Part shown: positions 26,878 to 36,642 of the stretch, piece after piece | Layout of the letters: each line of letters begins with the position of its first letter | Position numbering within the stretch: the first letter of the stretch is position 1 | Source of the DNA: Mycobacterium celatum | GTDB taxonomy: Bacteria; Actinomycetota; Actinomycetes; Mycobacteriales; Mycobacteriaceae | Direction of reading: 5' to 3' | Length of the DNA: 64,000 bases | Assembly (NCBI RefSeq): GCF_002101595.1 | Contig: NZ_LQOM01000006.1 | Location: forward strand, 1 to 64,000 | The notes under the pieces: model-generated | Databases searched by the model: none | What the model was told of the DNA's origin: nothing | What the model saw: the letters and a program-made list of their open reading frames with translations, nothing else | Made by a program: the position numbers and the translations under genes

Positions 26878-28637
26878 ATGTTGGTTGATGACGGGGAGCT
26901 GGTTACGGCGACCGAGGTGAGCCGTGACACGGACCGCTACCTCGCCTCGGCAGCCTCGGGCAAGCAATTTGTGGTGTTCAGCGACGGTGCCCCCAAAGCG
27001 GCCATAATTGGCATCGACGACTTGCGGCGCTTCGACGCGATGAGACGCGGGTCCGACGGCCCCGCGCCCGACGACATCGACACCACCGGCGTCGACTACC
27101 GCTCGTTGCTGCGGCCGCACGATCCAACGGTGGCCCCCATTGGCGTCTATGCCGACGGCAGCGCGGCCATGCTGACCGTCCGGCGCCACCACACCATCAT
27201 CGCCAGTGAGCACTCGGGCCGTGAGGATCTGCTGACCTCCGCAATCCTGGGGGGCCGCACTCGTCAATCCGCCGACTCGGCTGAATTATGTGCTTGCCAC
27301 AGGGCGCTCTGCCACCGGGCTGCCGGCACAGCTGGCGAACCTGCCTCACGTTGTCGCCGAAGAAACCGATCTCGACGACAAAGCGGCGTTGGCCCGTTTT
27401 CTCGACCATATTCGCGGCGAAGTCCAATCGCGCCGGGCGCTGCTGCAACGACACCGGGTGCGGTCTTTCGCTGAATTGCGCGTCGGACAGCCGCTATCCC
27501 GTGAACTCACCGAGCTGGTTTTCGTCATCGACGACGCCACCGAGCTGTTGGACACCGACTACGAGTTGCGCGACTTGCGCGACCTAATCACCCACATCGC
27601 GGTCTCCGAAGACGCTTACGGACTGTACCTGTGGCTGACCTCCCCGACACCTCTGCCGCACGGGTTGAGGAACGTATTTCCCAGTCGTGTTGCGCTGCAA
27701 GTACTTTCCGGCTCCCACTCACGGGAGGTCATCGGTGTGAGCGACGCGGCGCAATTGACCAGGCGCGGCAGCGGATACGTCAAAGCGGACAATGTCACTA
27801 TACCGCGGCACTTTCAAGTAGTCGCCCCCGCCGATCTACACCAGGTGATCGCCGACGTCGCACCGGAGTGGAACCACGGCAAGTTTGCTCCTACTGCCGA
27901 GCCCGCCGAGCGACTCCGTTGGGCTGCCGAACTTCCACAGAAACTGACCATCGCCGAGCTCGTGTCACGATGGGAAACCGAAGGCGGCGTTCGCCATTGG
28001 GCTCGTGTACCGATCGGCGTCGTTGACAACTCCGCTGAACATCGACACAGTGTGTTGACCCTTGACTTCGCGAACAATCCCGGGATCGTCACGATTGCCG
28101 GCGGCAACCCCGATCACGTCACCGCGGCTGTGGCCACCGTCATCGCCGCGGCGCACGACACTAACGCCCCCGGAAATTCTGCAATTCATCTATCTGGGAC
28201 CCGCTTACCACACCGCTGCGTTTCCGGAGTTGCTCCTGCCCAACGTCAGCGAAATCATCAGTTGGGATTCGTCCGAGCGCATCGACGCGACCATCCAGGC
28301 TCTCGCACGACGGATCGCCACCGGCGCTCCCGGTCCCCGCCACCTCGTCTTGGTAATCGACGGCTGGCGGGCTTGGCAGCGCGACCGGGTCGATAGGTTT
28401 GATGAAATCGCCGACATAGCGCGGCGCGGACACCCGGCCGGTGTCCACCTCGTCATCGGTACCAGCGGTTACGACTACCGCATGACCAGCCTGGCGCCCT
28501 TTGTCAGCGAGACCATCGAGCTCCGCCTCAGCGAGACCTACGGGTCACAGTTCGAACGTGCCGCAGCCAAACTCGTTCCAGACGACCCGCGCCGAGGGCT
28601 CACCAAGCACGGCCAAATCCTGCTCGCCACCAGCTGA
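26878..28637 (+). pseudogene. EccC/FtsK-like ATPase with Phd-like N-terminus, broken by two frameshifts
   Basis: Three successive frames give one protein of about 585 residues if one G is removed from the G6 tract at 27249-27254 and one C from the C5 tract at 28167-28171. The N-terminus (VTATEVSRDTDRYL, then FVVFSDGAPKAAIIGIDDL) resembles a Phd/YefM antitoxin. The rest follows EccC ATPase domains: HHTIIASEHSGREDLLTSAI in place of Walker A (the GKS is lost), LNYVLATGRSATGLPAQLAN, the Walker B-like ELVFVIDD, a second domain with DFANNPGIVTIAGGNPDHVT, and LVLVIDGWRAW. It is probably an accessory type VII motor, already degenerate at the ATP site, or a gene whose two indels are sequencing errors. 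Confidence 0.75.
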
Positions 28638-28849
28638 CGAACAGCCGTTAACCAGCGGTTTTCCCGCCTGGCCCACACCGAGCTTGCCCGATTTATATTC
28701 GAGCCCATTGACTCCACGGTTGTGTCGAGATCTTGCGGCGAAGCCCTCCCGCCCGGGGCCGAACAGCAGTAGAGGTTGGCTACCCCAGTCGGCCAGCGCG
28801 TCGCACGATCTGCGCCCTCTTCCCGCCATCCATAAGAGAGAATCGCTGC
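28638..28849. other. 212-base gap, nothing firm
   Basis: No gene with a start, a ribosome site and family features was seen in either direction between the EccC-like pseudogene and fecB2. The segment is slightly poorer in GC (GATTTATATTCGAG near 28690) and may contain the fecB2 promoter. Confidence 0.4.
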
Positions 28850-29857
28850 ATGCAGGAGACCGACCATGTCCGCGGTCTGGAGAGTAAATGGAGTCGGCGC
28901 GAATTCCTGGGCGTTGCCGGCGCGGCCGGGCTGCTGGCCGCCACGGCCGCGTGCTCGTCGCACAAACCGGCCCCAAGGACCGATGGCCCTGGGCCCGTGA
29001 CGATCCCGCACGTGTTCGGCGAGACAACCATTGCCGCGCCACCCAAGCGGGTGGTCAGCGCCGGCTACACCGGGCAGGACGACCTGCTCGCGGTCGGCGT
29101 GGTACCGATCGCGGTGACCAACTGGTTCGGCGACCAGCCGTTCGCGGTGTGGCCCTGGGCCCAACCGAAGCTGGGCGACGCCAAACCCGTTGTGCTGAAC
29201 CTGGATAACGGAATCCCGGTCGACCAGATCGGCGGACTGAAACCCGACTTGATCGTGGCGACCAACGCCGGCGTCGACGCCGACACCTACCAAAAGCTCA
29301 CGGCGGTCGCGCCGACGATCGCGCAAGCCGACGGCGAGGCGTTCTTCGAGCCGTGGAAGCAACAAGCGACCGCCATCGGCCAAGCGGTCTACCAAGCCGA
29401 TCAGATGAAGTCGCTGCTCGACGGCGTCGACCAGAAGTTCACCGCCGTCGCGCAGCAGAACCCGCAATTCAAGGGCAAGAAGGTGCTGCTGCTGCAGGGC
29501 CGGCTCTACCAAGACAATGCGGTGGCGACCACCGGCTGGCGCACGGAGTTTTTGACGCAGATGGGTCTGGTGGTCGGCGACAGCACCACTCCGTTCGCCG
29601 TCGACGCGCAGCGCGCGTTCATTCCCCGCGACAAGATGCAGGGCGTGCTCGCCGCGGCCGACGTGGTGATCTGGACAACTGACAGCGAAGACGATCAGCA
29701 GGCGCTGCTGGCCGTCCCCGAGGTGGCGGCCCGGCAGAGCCACAGTGTTTTCACCACCAAGGACCAAGCCGGCGCAATCGCCTTCGCATCCCCGCTGAGC
29801 TACCCCGTGGTGGCCGACCAATTGCCGCCGCTGATCACGAAAGCCCTTGGCGTCTAA
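28850..29857 (+). CDS. fecB2: FecB2-like Tat-exported iron-siderophore-binding lipoprotein
   Basis: This 335-residue protein is a periplasmic binding protein of the FecB/FhuD (cluster A-II) type, homologous to Rv0265c. The N-terminus has a twin-arginine motif SRREFLG (about 15-21), a hydrophobic stretch, and the lipobox LAATAACS with Cys at about 35. It should therefore be exported folded by Tat and anchored by lipid. Later segments include RVVSAGYTGQDDLLAVG and GLKPDLIVATNAG. No permease or ATPase gene is adjacent, so it must work with a distant transporter. The ATG at 28850 gives the signal peptide. Confidence 0.9.
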   Translation: MQETDHVRGLESKWSRREFLGVAGAAGLLAATAACSSHKPAPRTDGPGPVTIPHVFGETTIAAPPKRVVSAGYTGQDDLLAVGVVPIAVTNWFGDQPFAVWPWAQPKLGDAKPVVLNLDNGIPVDQIGGLKPDLIVATNAGVDADTYQKLTAVAPTIAQADGEAFFEPWKQQATAIGQAVYQADQMKSLLDGVDQKFTAVAQQNPQFKGKKVLLLQGRLYQDNAVATTGWRTEFLTQMGLVVGDSTTPFAVDAQRAFIPRDKMQGVLAAADVVIWTTDSEDDQQALLAVPEVAARQSHSVFTTKDQAGAIAFASPLSYPVVADQLPPLITKALGV

Positions 29858-29918
29858 GCATTTGCTAAGGCTGCTCTGGCAGTGCTCGAAAATTTCTCGC
29901 CGCCTCGCAAACCCGGAG

Positions 29919-29932
29919 TTACTGTCGAGTAA
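29919..29932. promoter_or_regulatory. Palindrome TTACT-GTCG-AGTAA at the pxpB start
   Basis: The 14 bases form perfect five-base arms around four bases and end on the first base of the pxpB ATG. They equal in 12 of 14 positions the operator-like site between fadA2 and fabG4 at 52073-52086. An overlap with the start codon would let a bound repressor block both transcription and initiation. Confidence 0.45.
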
Positions 29933-30582
29933 TGAGCGTGGCAATGGATTTGACGGTGGCCAACACCGTCCTCGACTACGGCGATCGGGCACTGCTGCTG
30001 CAGTTCGGCAGCACCGCCGAGGTGCTGGCGGCCGCCGCTGCGCTGCGTGAGGCGGCGCTGCCCGGCGTCCTCGACATCGTCCCGGCTTCCCGCACCGTGC
30101 TGGTGAAGCTCGACAGCCCGCGCTACCAGGGCGTCGTCCGCCATCGGCTGCGCGGGCTGCGGGTGGACACCGACGCCGTCGAGACCGCGCCGCCGGGCGG
30201 AAACGTCGACGTGGTCATCGACGTCGTCTACGACGGCGCCGACCTCGCCGAGGTCGCCGAGCGCACGGGGCTGAGCACCGCCCAGGTCATCAACGCCCAC
30301 ACCTCGACGCCGTGGCGGGTCGGATTCGCCGGTTTCGCACCGGGTTTCGCGTACCTGGTCGGCGGCGACGAGCGGCTGGCGGTACCGCGGCGGTCGGAGC
30401 CGCGGGCGTCGGTGCCGGCCGGCGCGGTGGGCCTGGCCGGCGAGTTCACCGGCATCTATCCGCGCCGGTCCCCCGGCGGATGGCAGCTGATCGGCCACAC
30501 CGACGCCGTCCTGTGGGATATCGACCGTCCCAACCCGGCGCTGCTGACGCCGGGCATGTGGGTCCAGTTCCGAGCCGCGTAA
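29932..30582 (+). CDS. pxpB: PxpB (KipI family), 5-oxoprolinase subunit
   Basis: This 216-residue protein belongs to the KipI/PxpB family, one of the three subunits of the ATP-dependent prokaryotic 5-oxoprolinase that opens 5-oxoproline to glutamate. Family segments are [47 protein letters not shown] and [15 protein letters not shown]. In M. tuberculosis it corresponds to Rv0264c. It is followed after 11 bases by pxpC. No PxpA gene is adjacent, and the oplA gene that I recall upstream in M. tuberculosis is not present here. Confidence 0.92.
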   Translation: MSVAMDLTVANTVLDYGDRALLLQFGSTAEVLAAAAALREAALPGVLDIVPASRTVLVKLDSPRYQGVVRHRLRGLRVDTDAVETAPPGGNVDVVIDVVYDGADLAEVAERTGLSTAQVINAHTSTPWRVGFAGFAPGFAYLVGGDERLAVPRRSEPRASVPAGAVGLAGEFTGIYPRRSPGGWQLIGHTDAVLWDIDRPNPALLTPGMWVQFRAA

Positions 30583-30593
30583 GGAGATCACCG

Positions 30594-31511
30594 GTGACCA
30601 CTTTGGAAATCCTGCGCCCCGGACCGCTGGCCCTGGTCCAGGACCTCGGACGGGTCGGGCTCGCCCACCTCGGCGTCACCCGGTCGGGGGCCGCCGACCG
30701 CCGTTCGCACACCCTGGCCAACCGCCTGGTGGCCAACCCCGACGACCGCGCCACCATCGAGGTGACCTTCGGCGGGTTTTCGGCCCGGGTCCGCGGCGGC
30801 GACGTCGACATCGCGGTCACCGGCGCCGACACCGACCCGACGGTCAACGGAATTGCCTTCGGCAACAACAGCATTCACCACGTCCGCGACGGCGACGTGA
30901 TCTCCCTGGGCTCGCCCTACTCGGGCCTGCGCAGTTATCTGAGCGTCCGGGGCGGCATCGACGTGACACCGGTGCTCGGCTCGCGCAGCTACGACGTCAT
31001 GTCGGCGATCGGGCCGCTGCCGCTGCAGGCCGGTGACGTGCTGCCGGTCGGCGAGCACACCGACGACTACCCGGAACTCGAACAGGCCCCAGTCGCCGCA
31101 ATTGAAGAGCACCTGGTGGAACTGCTGGTGGTGCCGGGCCCGCGCGACGACTGGCTGGCCGATCCCGACGCACTCGTGCACACCATCTGGATGGCCTCCG
31201 ACCGCAGTGACCGGGTGGGGATGCGGTTGGAGGGACGCCCGCTGCAATACCGCTGGCCGGATCGACAGTTGCCCAGCGAGGGTGCCACCCGTGGCGCAAT
31301 CCAGGTGCCGCCCAACGGTTTACCGGTAATCCTGGGTCCCGACCATCCGGTGACCGGAGGCTATCCGGTGGTCGGCGTCGTCGCCGACGACGACATCGAC
31401 AAGCTGGCCCAGGTGCGGCCCGGCCAGTACGTCCGGCTGCATTGGTCGCGGCCGAGGTCGCCGCTGGCGGCGGTTTCCGGATCAGTGACGGCAGGCCCCC
31501 TGGCCTGGTAA
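30594..31511 (+). CDS. pxpC: PxpC (KipA family), 5-oxoprolinase subunit
   Basis: This 305-residue protein is the biotin-carboxylase-like KipA/PxpC subunit. The start [19 protein letters not shown] is diagnostic, followed by [34 protein letters not shown] and [16 protein letters not shown]. The GTG start is preceded by AAGGAG inside the end of pxpB, so the two are co-translated. With PxpB it should form the 5-oxoproline-phosphorylating and ring-opening complex once a PxpA is available elsewhere. Confidence 0.93.
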   Translation: MTTLEILRPGPLALVQDLGRVGLAHLGVTRSGAADRRSHTLANRLVANPDDRATIEVTFGGFSARVRGGDVDIAVTGADTDPTVNGIAFGNNSIHHVRDGDVISLGSPYSGLRSYLSVRGGIDVTPVLGSRSYDVMSAIGPLPLQAGDVLPVGEHTDDYPELEQAPVAAIEEHLVELLVVPGPRDDWLADPDALVHTIWMASDRSDRVGMRLEGRPLQYRWPDRQLPSEGATRGAIQVPPNGLPVILGPDHPVTGGYPVVGVVADDDIDKLAQVRPGQYVRLHWSRPRSPLAAVSGSVTAGPLAW

Positions 31512-32066
<555 letters not shown>

Positions 32067-32224
32067 TCGCCGAAAACCATTGCAGCCAGTGGTATACGGG
32101 CAATGTGATACAGGCCACGCGCAGCCTATGAATCACACCGCGTCACAGAGCGGGTGATCGGAAGTTCACACCAGGGTCACGCCGGACAGCATTGGGGCAA
32201 CAAAAAATTCCTAGCGTGACCGCC

Positions 32225-33622
32225 ATGCCACGTTCGCACTTGATAACCGACTGGGATCCCGAGGACGTCGTCGCCTGGGAGGCCGGTAACAAGAACATCG
32301 CCCGCCGCAACCTGATCTGGTCAGTGGTTGCCGAACATGTCGGCTTCTCGGTCTGGTCGATCTGGTCGGTGATGGTGCTGTTCATGCCCCAGGCCGTGTA
32401 CGGCTTCTCCGCTGCCGACAAGTTCCTCTTGGGTGCCACTGCGTCGCTGGTCGGCGCATGCCTGCGTATCCCGTACACGCTGGCAACCGCCACCTTCGGC
32501 GGCCGCAACTGGACCATGTTCTCGGCTTTCGTCCTACTGATCCCGACGGTTGGCACGATGTGGCTGCTTGCCCACCCCGGCTTGCCGCTGTGGCCGTACC
32601 TGGTGTGCGCCGCGTTGGCCGGCTTCGGTGGCGGCAACTTCGCGTCGTCGATGACCAACATCAATGCCTTTTACCCGCAGCGGCTCAAGGGGTGGGCACT
32701 GGGACTCAACGCCGGCGGCGGCAATATCGGTGTCGCGGTGGTCCAGATCGTCGGCCTGCTGGTGATCGCCGTCGCCGGTAACCGGCAGCCGTACTGGGTG
32801 TGCGCGTTCTACCTGGTGCTTCTGGCCATAGCCGGCATTGGGGCGGCACACTTCATGAACAACCTCGACCAGCATCGAATCGACCTGACGTCCATGCGGT
32901 CGATCCTGTCCGTGCGCGACACCTGGATCATCTCCTTGCTTTACGTCGGCACCTTCGGCTCCTTCATCGGATTTTCCTTCGCGTTCGGCCAGGTGCTTCA
33001 GATCAACTTCATCGCCGACGGGCAGAACGCGGCACATGCGTCGCTGCACGCGGCGCAGATTGCATTCGTCGGACCATTGCTCGGCTCGGTGAGCCGGGTG
33101 TACGGCGGCAAACTCGCGGACCGCATCGGTGGCAGCCGAGTCACCCTGGCCGTATTCGCGGGCATGATCGCGGCCGCCGGCCTGCTGATAGGCGTCAGCA
33201 CTCACGCGGGCCGCGGCGCTGCGACCACCGCCACGATGGTCGGCTACGTCGTGGGCTTTATCGCCTTGTTCGTCCTGTCCGGGGTCGGCAACGGCTCGGT
33301 GTACAAGATGATTCCGTCGATCTTCGAGGCGCGCAGCCACTCACTGGAGGCCACCGAAATCGAACGCCAGCATTGGTCACGCGCCATGTCCGGGGCGTTG
33401 ATCGGGTTCGCTGGTGCGATCGGCGCCCTGGGCGGCGTCGGCATCAATCTGGCGCTGCGCCAGTCCTATCTGAGCAACGGCTCGGCGACGGCGGCATTCT
33501 GGGCCTTCGTGTCGTTCTACGTCGGTGCGTCGATTCTGACCTGGGTGCGCTACGTTCGCCGGCCGGTGTGGGCATCCGCTACAACGTCCGACATGGCGGC
33601 TGCCGCTTTCGCCCAAACGTGA
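32225..33622 (+). CDS. narK3: NarK3-like nitrate/nitrite transporter, first copy
   Basis: This 465-residue MFS protein has 12 predicted helices. The nitrate-transporter signature is in NAFYPQRLKGWALGLNAGGG, and the second glycine-rich signature in MSGALIGFAGAIGALGGVG. The N-terminus HLITDWDPEDVVAWEAGN is characteristic of the mycobacterial NarK3/NarU group. The ATG at 32225 is chosen; a GTG nine bases upstream is possible. It moves nitrate in or nitrite out. A second copy follows after 389 bases, and nirBD lies 3.7 kb downstream on the other strand. Confidence 0.92.
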   Translation: MPRSHLITDWDPEDVVAWEAGNKNIARRNLIWSVVAEHVGFSVWSIWSVMVLFMPQAVYGFSAADKFLLGATASLVGACLRIPYTLATATFGGRNWTMFSAFVLLIPTVGTMWLLAHPGLPLWPYLVCAALAGFGGGNFASSMTNINAFYPQRLKGWALGLNAGGGNIGVAVVQIVGLLVIAVAGNRQPYWVCAFYLVLLAIAGIGAAHFMNNLDQHRIDLTSMRSILSVRDTWIISLLYVGTFGSFIGFSFAFGQVLQINFIADGQNAAHASLHAAQIAFVGPLLGSVSRVYGGKLADRIGGSRVTLAVFAGMIAAAGLLIGVSTHAGRGAATTATMVGYVVGFIALFVLSGVGNGSVYKMIPSIFEARSHSLEATEIERQHWSRAMSGALIGFAGAIGALGGVGINLALRQSYLSNGSATAAFWAFVSFYVGASILTWVRYVRRPVWASATTSDMAAAAFAQT

Positions 33623-34011
33623 GCAGCTAAATGCGTTGAGGCCAGGGCTAACTGCGTGCGCTAGGCAGAAGCGGGCGCGAAGCGCACTGTGATGCAACGA
33701 GGTTGCGCAACTCAACCGCCTGCCAGCTTCCTTTCAGCTAACTGGGACAGAACTTTCAGCCGCTATCGCCGGATCTGGCTTGACCGGGTTTGGGTCCTGA
33801 TGTGAGATTGCCGCATACATCGTTGCAAGTCCCAATAAGGGGTGCCTGCACCGACATAGGCGTGGGCTAATTCGCTTGCGGCTTGCCGAGGCCGGAGATT
33901 TCGTGTGGCGGCGAACTCCGGCGCCAGGGGTGCCGTGCACGCACCGGTTCGGTCGTGCCGGCACCCCTGTTAATGCAACGACGCCTCTGGGACCCGAAAG
34001 GTTAGGACTGC
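33623..34011. other. 389-base gap between the two narK genes
   Basis: No gene was found here. The interval contains an inverted repeat close to the second narK (separate entry) and two short direct copies of GGGGTGCC. It should hold the promoter of the second copy. Confidence 0.5.
33925..33969. promoter_or_regulatory. Hairpin CAGGGGTGCCG / CGGCACCCCTG before the second narK
   Basis: Perfect 11-base arms (33925-33935 and 33959-33969) enclose 23 bases and end 42 bases before the second narK start. GTTAATG follows, without a U-tract. It may be a leader structure that affects expression of the second copy, or a protein-binding dyad. Confidence 0.5.
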
Positions 34012-35412
34012 ATGGCTCGCTCGCATCACATCGCCGACTGGAATCCCGAGGACACCGCGGCCTGGGAAGCCGGTAACAAGGCCATCGCGCGTCGCAATCT
34101 GATTTGCACGGTGGCCGGCGACCACGTCGCGTTCTCGATCTGGTCGCTGTGGTCGGTGATGGTGCTGTTCATGCCCCAAGAGGTCTACGGTTTCTCGCCG
34201 GGTGACAAATTCCTGCTGGCAGCGGTCGCGACCTTCGTCGGCGGATGTGTGCGTATCCCTTACACGATGGGTATCGCGAAATTCGGCGGGCGCAATTGGA
34301 CGACGTTTTCGGCGCTGGTGCTGCTGATCCCTACCGTGGGAACGATCCTGCTGCTTGCGAATCCGGGCCTGCCGCTGTGGCCGTATGTGCTGTGCGCGGC
34401 GGCCACCGGCCTGGGTGGCGGCAATTACTCCGCCTCGCTGGCCAATGTGAATGCCTTCTACCCGCAGCGGCTCAAGGGCTGGGCGCTGGCGGTCAACGCC
34501 GGCGGCGGCAACCTCGGTGTGGCCGTCGTGCAGGCGGTCGGGCTGCTGGTGCTCTCGATCGCCGGCAACCGGCAGCCCTACTGGGTGTGCGCGTTCTACC
34601 TGGTGTTGCTGGCGATCGTCGGCATCGCGGCGGCGCTGTTCATGGACAACCTCGATCACCGCATCGAGGTGGGCCACATCGGTTCGATTCTGCGCGAGCC
34701 CCACACCTGGGTGATCTCGCTTCTCTACATCGGCACATTCGGCTCGTTCATCGGGTTCTCCTTTGCCTTCGGCCGCGTGCTCTACATCAACTTCCTGACC
34801 ACCGGCCAGACCGCCGCCCAGGCCTCACTGCATGTCGCGCAGATCGCGTTCCTGGGGCCGCTGCTGGGGTCGCTGTCCCGCATCTACGGCGGCAGGATGG
34901 CGGACCGGATCGGCGGCGGCCGCATCACGCTGGCAGTCTTTGGCGGCATGATCCTGGCGTCCGGGCTGCTGGTCGCCATCAGCACGTACGACGAGCACAC
35001 CGGCTACGCGACGAGCACCGCTGCGCTGGTTGGGTACGTCGTCGGCTTTATCGCCCTGTTCATCCTGTCCGGCATCGGCAACGGGTCGGTGTTCAAGATG
35101 ATCCCGTCGATCTTCGAGGCCCGCAGTCGTACGTTGAACGGCAGCGAGGCCGAGCGCCGCCACTGGGCGCGGGACATGTCGGGGGCCCTGATCGGCTTCG
35201 CCGGCGCGGTGGGCGCGTTCGGCGGCGTGGCGATCAACCTGGCGCTGCGCCAGTCGTATGCGAGCACCGGCGAAGAGACAGCTGCGTTCTGGGTCTTCTT
35301 GGCGTTCTACGTCGCGGCGTCGGTGCTGACGTGGGCGATGTATGTGCGCCCGCCCGTGTCGGCGCGCGGCGTGGCCGGCGGAGAGGTCGAACCGACGCAC
35401 GCCCGGGTGTGA
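34012..35412 (+). CDS. NarK3-like nitrate/nitrite transporter, second copy
   Basis: This 466-residue MFS protein is a close paralogue of the gene before it. It shares HHIADWNPEDTAAWEAGN, SLWSVMVLFMPQEVYGFSPG, NAFYPQRLKGWALAVNAGGG and MSGALIGFAGAVGAFGGVA. It begins at ATG 34012 behind AAAGG. Tandem duplication is evident, but the two have diverged enough to differ in transport direction, affinity or regulation. It ends 87 bases before the HemD/regulator gene, on the same strand. Confidence 0.92.
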   Translation: MARSHHIADWNPEDTAAWEAGNKAIARRNLICTVAGDHVAFSIWSLWSVMVLFMPQEVYGFSPGDKFLLAAVATFVGGCVRIPYTMGIAKFGGRNWTTFSALVLLIPTVGTILLLANPGLPLWPYVLCAAATGLGGGNYSASLANVNAFYPQRLKGWALAVNAGGGNLGVAVVQAVGLLVLSIAGNRQPYWVCAFYLVLLAIVGIAAALFMDNLDHRIEVGHIGSILREPHTWVISLLYIGTFGSFIGFSFAFGRVLYINFLTTGQTAAQASLHVAQIAFLGPLLGSLSRIYGGRMADRIGGGRITLAVFGGMILASGLLVAISTYDEHTGYATSTAALVGYVVGFIALFILSGIGNGSVFKMIPSIFEARSRTLNGSEAERRHWARDMSGALIGFAGAVGAFGGVAINLALRQSYASTGEETAAFWVFLAFYVAASVLTWAMYVRPPVSARGVAGGEVEPTHARV

Positions 35413-35499
35413 GCGACGCCGCCCGGGTGTGACGACCGGGCAACTCGTCGGAAATTGCGAGGTAACGCAGCGGCAATCTCCCGGGCTTACATACTTCAT

Positions 35500-36642
35500 A
35501 TGGGTCAACCGGACTCGCCACCCCTTGCCGGCTACCGGGTGGCGGTCACCTCCGCGCACCGCGCCGACGAGCTGTGCGCGCTGCTGCGCCGGCACGGAGC
35601 CACCGTATGTAGTGCCCCGGCCATCACCAAAGTCGCACTGCCCGACGACGACGAACTGCACCGCCACACCGAAGCGCTGATCGCCCGTCCGCCGGACATT
35701 CTGGTGGTGACAACCGGTATCGGATTTCGGGGCTGGGTCGCCGCCGCCGACGGGTGGGGGTTGGTGAACCCGTTGATCGCCGCACTGGGCAGCGCCCGGA
35801 TCGTCTCGCGTGGACCCAAGGCGACCGGCGCGCTGCGCGCCGCCACGTTGCTCGAGGAGTGGAGCCCGGAGTCCGAATCATCCCGCGAGGTACTGCATTA
35901 CCTGCTCGAGTCCGGCGTGCATGGGCGGCGCGTCGCGTTGCAGCTGCACGGTGCCAGCCAGGACTGGGATCCGTTCCCGGAATTCGCCGACGAGCTGCGC
36001 GCCGCAGGCGCCGAGGTGGTGCCGATCCGCGTATACCGATGGAAGTCGGCACCGAGCAGAGAATTCGACCAACTGGTCGCCCAGATCGCCCAGCGCCAAG
36101 TGGACGCCGTCAGTTTCACATCCGCACCCGCGGTGGCAGCCACCCTGCAGCGTGGCCGCGAGCTGGGGATGGGCGAGGCGCTACTGGCCGCAATGCGCAC
36201 CGAGGTGCGCGCGATGTGCGTCGGGCCGGTGACGGCTCAACCGCTGGTCCGGTTGGGCATTCCGACGTCGTCGCCGCAGCGGATGCGGTTGGGCGCGCTG
36301 GCCCGTCATATCGCCGACGAGCTGCCGCGGCTGCGATCCCGCACGGTACAGGCGGCCGGGCATCTCATCGAGATCCGCGGTTCGTGTGTGGTGGTTGACG
36401 GCACCGTCAAGTCGCTGTCACCGGCCGGGATGGCGACGTTGCGGATTTTGGCCCAACGCCCGGGTGTGGTGGTGGCCCGCAGTGAGCTGCTGCGGGCCCT
36501 CCCAGGCAACGGCACAGACACCCACGCGGTCGACACCGCCGTGCTGCGGCTGCGAACGGCCTTGGGCGACAAGAGCATTGTGGCAACCGTGGTCAAGCGC
36601 GGTTACCGGTTGGCGGTCGACGAAGAGTCGGGTGTGGCGTGA
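35500..36642 (+). CDS. HemD-like domain fused to a winged-helix response-regulator domain (Rv0260c-like)
   Basis: This 380-residue protein joins a uroporphyrinogen-III synthase-like domain (about 8-265; AGYRVAVTSAHRADELCALL, VVTTGIGFRGWVAA, AVSFTSAPAVAATLQRG) to a Trans_reg_C winged helix (about 285-378; KSLSPAGMATLRILAQRPG, VDTAVLRLRTALGDKSIVAT, VKRGYRLAV). It looks like a transcription factor that may sense a tetrapyrrole. Its place between nitrate transporters and siroheme-dependent NirB fits control of nitrite assimilation. It overlaps the next gene as GTGA. In M. tuberculosis this is Rv0260c (381 residues as I recall). Confidence 0.88.
   Translation: MGQPDSPPLAGYRVAVTSAHRADELCALLRRHGATVCSAPAITKVALPDDDELHRHTEALIARPPDILVVTTGIGFRGWVAAADGWGLVNPLIAALGSARIVSRGPKATGALRAATLLEEWSPESESSREVLHYLLESGVHGRRVALQLHGASQDWDPFPEFADELRAAGAEVVPIRVYRWKSAPSREFDQLVAQIAQRQVDAVSFTSAPAVAATLQRGRELGMGEALLAAMRTEVRAMCVGPVTAQPLVRLGIPTSSPQRMRLGALARHIADELPRLRSRTVQAAGHLIEIRGSCVVVDGTVKSLSPAGMATLRILAQRPGVVVARSELLRALPGNGTDTHAVDTAVLRLRTALGDKSIVATVVKRGYRLAVDEESGVA

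Noticed and set aside
28545..29042. Minus-strand frame spanning the gap before fecB2.
   Set aside because: It runs through the fecB2 signal peptide and the end of the EccC-like gene on the other strand, has no ribosome site, and shows no domain.
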